Source: Acidobacteria bacterium UBA2161 (GTDB taxonomy: Bacteria; Acidobacteriota; Vicinamibacteria; Vicinamibacterales; UBA823). Taken from it: a stretch of DNA of 7,183 nt. Made by a program: the position numbers and the translations under genes. The notes below the pieces were generated by a model. The model did not search any database and was not told where the DNA came from. It worked only from the letters and a program-made list of their open reading frames with translations. Positions within the stretch are counted from its first letter, which is position 1, and the number at the start of each line of letters is the position of its first letter. Location of the stretch: contig DCWN01000014.1 of the NCBI GenBank assembly GCA_002328835.1, forward strand, positions 1 through 7,183. Direction: 5' to 3'. Of the stretch, positions 1 to 5,264 are shown in pieces.

Positions 1-219
1 TAACAGCCCCGTGACCCGCCGATACCCGTAGCGGCCGTATTGGGTCGCCAACGCGATCATCCGGGCCACCAACCGGGGCTCGTCGTCCGCCACCGCCTCG
101 GGATGGCGCTGGGTCGCTCGGGCCTGACCCAACACCCGGCAGGCCCGCCGCTCCGACACGCCCGGCAGCTCGCGGCGCACGTGCGCCACCGCCTGCCGGC
201 GTCGGGGCGGGCTCAGAAG
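1..219 (-). CDS. IS3-family transposase OrfB, N-terminal part (cut by window edge)
   Basis: The minus-strand frame that begins at 219, in the -1 frame relative to orfA, is open to position 1 (73 codons). It encodes LLSPPRRRQAVAHV followed by SERRACRVLGQAR, then VARMIALATQYGRYGYRRVT. This is the HTH_21-like N-terminal domain that precedes the rve/DDE integrase catalytic domain. The catalytic residues lie beyond the window, so integrity of the enzyme cannot be judged. There is no strong independent start codon with its own ribosome binding site, so expression as an OrfAB frameshift fusion is more likely. The 219 boundary is the first codon after the presumed slippage site, not a proven start. 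Confidence 0.85.
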
Positions 220-491
220 TTTCCCGAGGCCACCTCCTTGAGAATGGCGTTATCCAGCGCCTGGTCTGCCACCAGCCGCTTCAGGCGAGTGTTTTCTTGC
301 TCGAGGGCCTTCAACCGCTTCGCCTGGTCGAGGCGTAAGCCGCCGTACTCCTTTCGCCACCGGTCGTACGTCTGCTCGCTGATGTTGAGCTTCTTGCACA
401 CCTGCGGGACGTGCAGTCCCCGGCCCAGCTCCACCTCGGCTTGGCGCAGTTTCGTGACGATTTGCTCCGTACTGAATCGCTTGCGTGGCAT
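213..491 (-). CDS. IS3-family transposase OrfA (DNA-binding subunit)
   Basis: A 92-residue protein. Residues 1-50 (KRFSTEQIVTKLRQAE, then VCKKLNISEQTYDRWRKEYGG) are the helix-turn-helix of the HTH_Tnp_1 family, which binds the IS ends. Residues about 60-88 form a leucine-zipper-like coiled coil (LKALEQENTRLKRLV) typical of IS3 OrfA multimerisation. The ATG start at 491 is well supported: an AGGAGG ribosome binding site lies just upstream on the minus strand. The length and the ending are normal for IS407-type OrfA. In IS3 elements OrfA alone usually acts as a regulator, and the active transposase is the OrfAB fusion made by -1 frameshifting near the orfA stop. Confidence 0.93.
   Translation of the reverse strand: MPRKRFSTEQIVTKLRQAEVELGRGLHVPQVCKKLNISEQTYDRWRKEYGGLRLDQAKRLKALEQENTRLKRLVADQALDNAILKEVASGNF
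219..239 (-). promoter_or_regulatory. Putative programmed -1 ribosomal frameshift signal (SD-like + slippery heptamer)
   Basis: On the minus strand the end of orfA carries AAGGAGGT (239-232), six bases, then the heptamer G GGA AAC (225-219). The heptamer is in the X XXY YYZ register for the orfA frame, and the orfA stop TGA follows at 215-213. Slippage by -1 would move ribosomes straight into the orfB frame. Internal Shine-Dalgarno sequences upstream of slippery sites are known stimulators of -1 shifting. The spacing here is shorter than the roughly 10-14 bases described for dnaX, and the Lys-Glu-Val codons may make the purine run by chance. Confidence 0.5.
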
Positions 492-503
492 CCTGCCTCC
501 TGC

Positions 504-1019
504 TCATGCGCCCGAAATCCTACCACTCGGGCTGGATCGGTTGCAGGGGGCACGGTCAGAACCCACCAGCCCCGAAATCCAGGTCCGAATCGAGGCCAGC
601 GCGCCGCCGATTGTCGGAGTGGTCGGGCCCTCACCGCGCAGCTCGGCCGAGCGCGCGATCTCCGGCCGCCCGACGACTCGTCGGGCGAGGCCGCGACCCT
701 GCAGGATGCGATACTGCGTCTGGAAGTACGGTTCAGGGTCACTCCAATAGAACGGATTGCCCTCGTCGAACGGCAGCACGGTCGTGGTGCGCTCTTCCTG
801 CAGGAGGATCTGAGCCGTCGCGCGATACGTCGGCACGGTCGTGAAGGTCTGCAGGGCGCCGACGATCGTCACCAGCGCGAAGATCGTGCCGGCGACGCGA
901 CGATGCCGGTACAGCACACTGATGTGCTCCCACAGCGACACCCGTTCCTCGTTGAGGATGCCGGTCTGTGGTCGCCCTCGATCCAGGGGTTCGAGGGGAG
1001 GATTCGTCTCGAGTGCCAT
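504..1019 (-). pseudogene. Wzz-type polysaccharide co-polymerase / tyrosine autokinase, 5' fragment interrupted by IS
   Basis: The ATG at 1019 opens a protein whose first 153 residues look native. They comprise a cytoplasmic N-terminus with SLWEHISVLYRHRR (28-41), one transmembrane helix (about 43-62), then the periplasmic start YRATAQILL (65-73) and YFQTQYRILQGRGLARRV (98-115). This pattern is the Wzz domain that begins polysaccharide chain-length regulators and BY-kinases such as Wzc/EpsB. Full family members continue for several hundred residues, with a second TM helix and often a kinase domain. Here the frame enters the IS at 558 and ends at a TGA at 504, adding about 18 foreign residues. 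The rest of the gene would lie beyond the IS, outside the window. The truncated protein would lack the second TM and cannot act as a normal co-polymerase. An upstream in-frame start at 1082 (GTG-type extension) is possible but lacks family similarity. Confidence 0.82.
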
Positions 1020-1187
1020 TGTCGAAAAGTACAGCCGAATGGCGCTGGTCGCCGCACCGCGTCGGGCGATCCGACCGTGCAAAGCGCCTAAACAGCTACG
1101 ATCATTCTACCAGTGTCCCCATTGCAAGTATCGGCCCCGGGAGGTCGAGAGAACGGCCCCTTGCCACGAAGGCCACGGCTCAGATTG

Positions 1188-1223
1188 TTAGACGATCGAG
1201 CCAATCGATAGGACTCTTTAGAC
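1188..1223. promoter_or_regulatory. Possible operator: TTAGAC direct repeats flanking ATCGA-N5-TCGAT
   Basis: TTAGAC occurs at 1188-1193 and again at 1218-1223, a 30-base period or about three helical turns. Between the copies lies ATCGA-GCCAA-TCGAT (1195-1209), a short dyad. The arrangement lies in the divergent spacer and could be a regulator binding site. These are short motifs and could be chance; no known regulator family was recognised. Confidence 0.2.
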
Positions 1224-1287
1224 AAGTATGGCACATTGTGGCCGCGCGCCGGCCGTTTCAGCCTAGGAAGACAAGGGGGGTTCCTTC

Positions 1288-1362
1288 GTGCATCTCAAGT
1301 TCTCGGGCAATAATGCGCAAGTGGCATGCCGCCCCTGTCGAGACCGTCTCTTGCCCCGATAA
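1288..1362 (+). CDS. Very small candidate ORF (24 aa) with G-rich upstream site
   Basis: A GTG at 1288 opens 24 codons, MHLKFSGNNAQVACRPCRDR then LLPR, ending at TAA 1360-1362. AAGGGGGG at 1273-1280 lies 7 bases upstream and could serve as a ribosome binding site. The peptide has a CxxC and a basic C-terminus. It shows no lasso-precursor leader motif (Tyr-x-x-Pro-x-Leu, Thr before the core) and matches no family I know. It could be a regulatory leader peptide, an unusual substrate of the downstream operon, or nothing. Confidence 0.18.
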   Translation: MHLKFSGNNAQVACRPCRDRLLPR

Positions 1363-1419
1363 TCCTTCGCAGCTGCTGAGCTTCCCCAGCGGGACCTACC
1401 GTGGGGGAGATTACATAAT

Positions 1420-2202
1420 TTGGATCCGATGCTTTCCGATCGAACAGCGCCAACCGATCGAACCGAGACGAGAGACGAGTCTCCTTCCCCCGCTTTCGAC
1501 ATTCCCGTCGAACTCGCCGCGGCGCGGAAGTTTCGCGCACGGAACAAGGGCTACTACCGTGTCCTGCACTGGCCGATCTGGATCTGGGTCTTCTTCATCG
1601 CGCCCGGGCCGATCACGTTCGAGTTGTTCGAGACCGGCTTCGACGGTCGGATGGGTCTTTGGCTCGGCGCCGTGCTCGTGGGCACCGGACTGGCCGGACT
1701 GCGGGGGCGGCTTCCCGGCGTTGAGCCGAAACCCTACATCCTGAGGTTCACCGAAGATCGTCCGAATCCGTTGTATCGCCGCATCTGCTACACGTTCGCT
1801 TGGAGTGCGGTGCTGACCTTCGCGCTCCTCAATCTGGCCGGGTTGGTCGTTGCGTTGCTGACCGAGCAGTGGTACCTCCGCCAGATCTACGACGTCGGGT
1901 ACTACCCGCTGGCGGCGACCGTGTGGCTCCTGGGCGCGCTCGGTCAACTGCCTCGGGTCAAGACGTCGACGCAAGGCGAGGGACACGAACGGCGGTACTT
2001 CTACGGCTCGGTCTGGGCGGTGTGCATCGCGCAGCCGCTGCTCTGGGCCATGTGGACCTATCTGCCAGCCGGGCGCGGTTTCGACCTGTTCAAGCTACTG
2101 GTCTTCGTCGGCGTGCTGGCGTTCGTCGGCAATCTCGCCCGACTCGGACGGCTCCCGCGTACGCGGCCGATCGTTCCCGGCACTTGGGCGATCGCCGATT
2201 GA
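1420..2202 (+). CDS. Six-TM membrane protein of unknown function, first gene of operon
   Basis: A 260-residue protein I do not recognise. After a hydrophilic N-terminus rich in Asp, Arg, Ser and Thr (1-45) there are six hydrophobic segments at about 50-68, 78-95, 124-147, 161-177, 195-214 and 223-241. They include aromatic-rich stretches such as WPIWIWVFF. The loop KPYILRFTEDRPNPLYRR (104-121) separates TM2 from TM3. No catalytic signature, signal peptide or transporter motif is evident. The start is uncertain: a TTG at 1420 has GGGGGAG ten bases upstream (1403-1409), while an ATG at 1429 (MLSDRT) lacks a well-spaced site. The gene lies 56 bases before the PqqD-like gene on the same strand, so co-transcription is likely. 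A role in export or immunity for a modified peptide would be speculation from position only. Confidence 0.8.
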   Translation: MDPMLSDRTAPTDRTETRDESPSPAFDIPVELAAARKFRARNKGYYRVLHWPIWIWVFFIAPGPITFELFETGFDGRMGLWLGAVLVGTGLAGLRGRLPGVEPKPYILRFTEDRPNPLYRRICYTFAWSAVLTFALLNLAGLVVALLTEQWYLRQIYDVGYYPLAATVWLLGALGQLPRVKTSTQGEGHERRYFYGSVWAVCIAQPLLWAMWTYLPAGRGFDLFKLLVFVGVLAFVGNLARLGRLPRTRPIVPGTWAIAD

Positions 2203-2258
2203 GATCGAGCGCCTGTGATACGATCACGATCACTCCCCACGGCGCCCGGCGAGGCTGC

Positions 2259-2549
2259 ATGGCCCTGACGCTCAGCGATTCCGTTGAAGTCGTGCCCGAT
2301 GTCGTCTTTCGGGAACTCGACGGCGAGGCCGTGATCCTCAACCTCGACTCTGGCACCTACTTCGGGCTCGACGAGATTGGAACCCGGATCTGGACGTTGA
2401 TCCGCGAGCACGGCGCGCTCCAGCCGGTGATCGACACGCTTCAACGAGAGTTCGACGTTGATCCGGCGACGCTCGAAGAAGACCTTCTGGCGCTTGTCAG
2501 CGACCTCTGCGCCAAGGGCTTGAGCCGGGTCGGAGGCGAACGCGCATGA
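2259..2549 (+). CDS. PqqD-like RRE peptide chaperone (lasso B1-type)
   Basis: A 96-residue protein of the PqqD family (RiPP recognition element). The core DGEAVILNLDSGTYFGLDEI (21-40) followed by GTRIW is diagnostic: a beta-hairpin, then the first helix of the winged-helix fold. The second half (55-88: VIDTLQREFDV, LEEDLLALVSDLCAKGLS) supplies the remaining helices. RRE proteins bind the leader of a ribosomal peptide and present it to processing enzymes; in split lasso systems this is B1. The ATG at 2259 has GAGG (2251-2254) four bases upstream, and the length fits the family. Its stop overlaps the start of the B2 gene as ATGA, which indicates translational coupling and matches the known B1-B2 pairing. 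Proteins of this type also occur in non-lasso kinase-linked loci. Confidence 0.9.
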   Translation: MALTLSDSVEVVPDVVFRELDGEAVILNLDSGTYFGLDEIGTRIWTLIREHGALQPVIDTLQREFDVDPATLEEDLLALVSDLCAKGLSRVGGERA

Positions 2550-2995
2550 CGACTCGCCATCTCCGGCGACTGCCTGGCCTGACCGTCGACGACTGGCGGG
2601 CACTATGCGAGGCGCTGGTGTTGCTCGTGCTGGTGGCGGGAATCCTGCGGGTCTCGTCGTTCAAGAGAGCCCTGGCGTGGATCCAGCGGGTGGGGACGAC
2701 GCCGATCCGCTCTGCGGCGGTCGTGTCTGACGGTGCCGTGCCGGAAGCGCAAAGACTGGCGCGCCGGCTCGAGTTCGTCGCCGACCACCTCCCACTGAAG
2801 CCACGCTGTCTGGTCAGGGCCCTCGCGGGCCACGCGCTGATGCTCCGTCGTCGCATCCCCTCGGAACTCGTCATCGGAACGGAACGGGCGGTGAGCACCC
2901 TTCGGGCTCACGCCTGGCTCGGCGTGGACGGCCGCGTGGTCATCGGCCAGGCAGAAGCCGACCGCTACGCGCCCATCTGGAATCACGCATCCTAG
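2546..2995 (+). CDS. Lasso-type B2 leader peptidase (transglutaminase-like cysteine protease)
   Basis: A 149-residue protein with the layout of lasso peptide biosynthesis B2 proteins (PF13471-type). It has an N-terminal hydrophobic helix (about 21-37), then the active-site region LPLKPRCLVRALAGHALMLR (82-101) with Cys88, and RAHAWLGVDGRVVIG (120-134) with His122. In lasso pathways B2 cuts the leader from the precursor after B1 delivers it. The usual third residue, an Asp about 12 positions after the His (McjB Cys150/His186/Asp198 as I recall), falls here on Gly134, so the triad is Cys-His plus an unassigned acid. Asp128 (VDG) and Glu137/Asp139 are nearby candidates. It overlaps the PqqD-like gene by four bases and precedes the kinase gene by three bases. 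Confidence 0.88.
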   Translation: MTTRHLRRLPGLTVDDWRALCEALVLLVLVAGILRVSSFKRALAWIQRVGTTPIRSAAVVSDGAVPEAQRLARRLEFVADHLPLKPRCLVRALAGHALMLRRRIPSELVIGTERAVSTLRAHAWLGVDGRVVIGQAEADRYAPIWNHAS

Positions 2996-2998
2996 AGG

Positions 2999-4003
2999 AT
3001 GCCTGTTCACCACGTCGTCTACGGGTTGGTCGTGCGCGCCAACCGTGCCGTGCCCGGGCTGTTGTCGGGCACCGCTTCGGCATCCGTTGATGTCGAGATG
3101 CACGTCGGGGAGTGGCCCGACCGGCCGTCCGCGTCTCCGCCGAACGACCAGGCCTGGTTTCGAAGCGATACGCCCGACGGGGAGCCCGCGGCGCTGACCG
3201 TGTGGCGTCTCGACGACGGCGGGTTCTTCTGGATGCGCTACGCCGATGGCACGGAGTTCTTGCTCTCCCAGCGTGGCGACGCGGTGTGGGCCCGGTGGGC
3301 CCCGGCGTCAACCGTCGAGGACACGGCCACCTACCTCCTCGGTCCCGTTCTCGGGTTCCTGCTCCGGCTCCGTGGCACGGTCTGTCTTCATGCCAGTGCG
3401 GTCGTGGTCGACGACCAGGCCATCGCCCTGGTGGGGCCGCCCGGCGCGGGGAAGTCGACGACGGCCGCGGCGCTCGCCCGTCGAGGCGTCGCGGTGCTGT
3501 CCGACGATGTCGTGGCGCTCGTCGAACGCGACCCCGGCTGGGTCGTCGAGGCCGGATACCCCTGCGTCCGGATGCGGCCCGAGGCCGTGCGCACGATGTT
3601 CGATTCGCTCGACGCGCTGCCACTCATGACCCCGACGTGGGATCGCCGCTATATCGACCTCACCGAGAGGCCCTATCGGTTCGGTGCCGAGGCGACCCCG
3701 CTCGGTGGCGTCTGTATCCTCGACGAGCGACGGGATGAGGCCGACCTGCCGCGGATCGAGCCGATGACGGCGAAGGATGCGCTAATGGCGCTCGTGGAGA
3801 ACGCCTACACTAGCTACTTGCTCGACCGGACGATGCGCGCCCGCGAGTTCGTCGTGTTCGGCGACGTCGTGGCGCGGGTGCCCGTCTGGCGTCTCGTGCC
3901 GCACGCTGACCCGTCGCGACTCCCCGCGCTCTGCGACGTCGTCACCCGCGACGATCGGATTACGACGGGCACCGACGACGCTTCGTCGGCGCAGTATGCC
4001 TGA
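2999..4003 (+). CDS. HprK-like peptide/serine kinase (lasso-associated kinase type)
   Basis: A 334-residue protein with an N-terminal variable domain beginning YGLVVRANRAVPGL (8-21) and a C-terminal HprK-type kinase domain. Visible motifs are CLHASAVVV (129-137), the P-loop LVGPPGAGKST (144-154) with Lys152, and the acidic VLSDDVVAL (166-174) that coordinates metal. HPr kinases phosphorylate serine in a partner protein. Homologues in lasso clusters (for example paeninodin) phosphorylate the C-terminal residue of the precursor. No HPr or PTS gene is present and the operon context is RiPP-like, so a peptide substrate is the better guess. The start at 2999 is kept because its first residues fit the family, although AGAGG abuts the ATG. 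The C-terminal tail (about 315-334) is low in recognisable structure. It overlaps the next gene by eight bases. Confidence 0.85.
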   Translation: MPVHHVVYGLVVRANRAVPGLLSGTASASVDVEMHVGEWPDRPSASPPNDQAWFRSDTPDGEPAALTVWRLDDGGFFWMRYADGTEFLLSQRGDAVWARWAPASTVEDTATYLLGPVLGFLLRLRGTVCLHASAVVVDDQAIALVGPPGAGKSTTAAALARRGVAVLSDDVVALVERDPGWVVEAGYPCVRMRPEAVRTMFDSLDALPLMTPTWDRRYIDLTERPYRFGAEATPLGGVCILDERRDEADLPRIEPMTAKDALMALVENAYTSYLLDRTMRAREFVVFGDVVARVPVWRLVPHADPSRLPALCDVVTRDDRITTGTDDASSAQYA

Positions 4004-5264
4004 CGCGTCCACCGGCGCGAGCCAGCCGCCTGCGGGCCTGCCCTCGGCCGATGCCTTGATCGGCCAGATCCTCTGCGGCCGGTCCGTCGAGTGGCCGTAC
4101 GGGCCGGATCCCGCGGCCGTCGATCGTTTTCTCGACGCCGCGCGGCTACACGACGTCCAGCCCTTGCTGCATCAACGCCTGAGGGCGGCGGACTGGGTGG
4201 GGCGCTGGCCGATCGAGGTCGCCGAGCGCCTCGCAGAGGCCGCCGGCGCGCAGGCGGCGCTCGAGTGCCTCCGGCACGAGGAACTCGCGCACGTGCTTCA
4301 CACGCTGTCCGACCGCGGTCTCTCACCCCTCCTGATGAAAGGCGCGGCGCTGGCCCATACGCACTACGCGTCGCCCGCTCTGAGGCCGCGGGGTGACACC
4401 GATCTGCTCGTCCGGCCGGAGGCGCGCGTCGCGGCGCGTGGCGCGCTGGAGGACCTCGGCTACGAGCCGGTCAACGTGACCAGCGGCGCGCTGGTCAGCT
4501 ACGAGTTCACGATGAAGAAGACCGATCGATGGGGGGTCGAGCATCTCGTCGATGTCCACTGGCGGGTCAACAACCGCCAGGCGTTCGCGTGGACGCTGTC
4601 ACACGACGAACTGGCGGCCGCGGCTGTCAACGTCGCCGTCCTCGGCGCACGCGTCCTCGCTCCGGCGCACGCCCTCTTGCTCGCGTGCATGCATCGGGTG
4701 ACGCACTTCGGAGCGCCGTTTTTCGACGGCGGCCGGCCCCGGTTCGGCGACCGCCTCATCTGGCTCTACGACATCCATCTCCTGGCTTCGGCGATGCCTC
4801 GGACGGAGTCGACCGAGTTCGCGCGCCTTGCTGTCGACCGCGGTATGGCCGGCGTCTGCCTCGACGGCCTCAGTCGCGCGGCGGACGTGTTCGCGACCGA
4901 ACTGCCGGCAGACCTCGTCGCTGGGCTGATTGCCGCATCGAAGACGGAGGGCGGTGCCAGTCTGCTGGCCCACGGCCAGCTCGCCGCGATGGCTCACGAT
5001 CTGCGGACCCTGCCACGGTGGCGCGACCGGCTGCGGCTCGTGCTCGAGCACCTCCTGCCGCCAGCCGACTACATGCGCCGGAAGTACCCCGCCCACGGCC
5101 GGGCCTGGTTGCCCTGGCTCTACCTCCGGCGAGCGGCGGTTGGCGGGTGGGGACTGCTCTGGCAGGCGGCGCGGCTCGCGCAAAGCGCCGACCCTACGGA
5201 CGCAGCAGGACCTTCAGGCTCCGGCGAGCCAGATCGAACGCCGCCTGATGGTCGTCGAGACTGA
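3996..5264 (+). CDS. Nucleotidyltransferase-fold protein (PF14907 type), lasso-cluster tailoring homologue
   Basis: A 422-residue protein. The nucleotidyltransferase core is visible as LSPLLMKGAALAHTHY (109-124), then RPRGDTDLLV (130-139) with the metal-binding pair Asp134/Asp136. VDVHWR follows (185-190) with a third acidic residue, Asp186, and then the helical WLYDIHLLAS (256-265). This is the uncharacterised nucleotidyltransferase family often found beside HprK-like kinases in lasso clusters. A homologue in the pseudomycoidin pathway is reported to add hexose to the phosphate placed by the kinase. That makes phospho-sugar tailoring of a peptide the leading hypothesis here. The ATG at 3996 lies inside the kinase gene (eight-base overlap), implying coupling. 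The last 23 codons, rich in Gly, Pro, Asp and Arg, overlap the opposing dehydrogenase gene and look like non-conserved read-on. Confidence 0.85.
   Translation: MPDASTGASQPPAGLPSADALIGQILCGRSVEWPYGPDPAAVDRFLDAARLHDVQPLLHQRLRAADWVGRWPIEVAERLAEAAGAQAALECLRHEELAHVLHTLSDRGLSPLLMKGAALAHTHYASPALRPRGDTDLLVRPEARVAARGALEDLGYEPVNVTSGALVSYEFTMKKTDRWGVEHLVDVHWRVNNRQAFAWTLSHDELAAAAVNVAVLGARVLAPAHALLLACMHRVTHFGAPFFDGGRPRFGDRLIWLYDIHLLASAMPRTESTEFARLAVDRGMAGVCLDGLSRAADVFATELPADLVAGLIAASKTEGGASLLAHGQLAAMAHDLRTLPRWRDRLRLVLEHLLPPADYMRRKYPAHGRAWLPWLYLRRAAVGGWGLLWQAARLAQSADPTDAAGPSGSGEPDRTPPDGRRD

Larger units (their letters stand above)
1..558 (-). mobile_element. IS3-family (IS407-like) insertion sequence, 5' part
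   Basis: This is the transposase-5' portion of an insertion sequence that continues past position 1. It holds orfA complete and the first 73 codons of orfB, both reading leftward. The outer end is placed at 558 because the minus strand there begins TGACCGTGCCCCC, which has the 5'-TG start and C-rich inner part usual for IS407-group ends. At that point the flanking polysaccharide-kinase reading frame also stops looking native. The opposite end lies outside the window, so neither the terminal inverted repeat nor the target duplication could be confirmed. The group assignment rests on the orfA C-terminus (LDNAILKEVA) and the orfB N-terminus (SPPRRRQAV...SERRACRVLG). Confidence 0.85.
1020..1419. 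other. Divergent intergenic region between the polysaccharide gene and the RRE/B2 operon
   Basis: No gene of recognisable family lies in these 400 bases. The region should contain the promoters of both flanking units. It is less GC-rich than the genes around it near 1086-1112 and 1180-1225. It holds a TTAGAC direct repeat (1188 and 1218) around a short inverted repeat (1195-1209). It also holds a 24-codon GTG-started ORF with a G-rich site upstream (1288-1362). A minus-strand TAGAAT near 1104-1109 resembles a -10 box for the polysaccharide gene, but no good -35 sits at standard spacing. No terminator, tRNA or known riboswitch pattern was recognised. Confidence 0.6.

Noticed and set aside
1110..1191. 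Zinc-ribbon-like stretch CPHCKYRPREVERTAPCHEG ending at a stop
   Set aside because: There is no start codon with a binding site, and the open frame upstream is only the antisense of the polysaccharide gene. The Cys/His pattern is short and irregular.
1229..1243. TGGCAC resembling a sigma-54 -24 element
   Set aside because: The GC of a -12 element is not at the required ten-base spacing on either strand.
1295..1540. Minus-strand ORF with a lasso-precursor-like end (Tyr...Pro near its middle, then GARDGLD and a tail)
   Set aside because: It lies largely antisense to the start of the membrane-protein gene, lacks the Thr before the core and a proper Tyr-x-x-Pro-x-Leu leader, and has no ribosome binding site that I can support.
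1314..1744. Plus-strand ATG-started frame MRKWHAAPVETV... in the operon leader, considered as a precursor peptide
   Set aside because: It has no early stop and runs deep into the membrane-protein gene in another frame, as expected for GC-rich shadow reading.
2199..2232. Possible internal promoter and GTGAT-ACG-ATCAC dyad before the PqqD-like gene
   Set aside because: TTGAGA has no -10 at good spacing, and the dyad is only five base pairs with a three-base loop.
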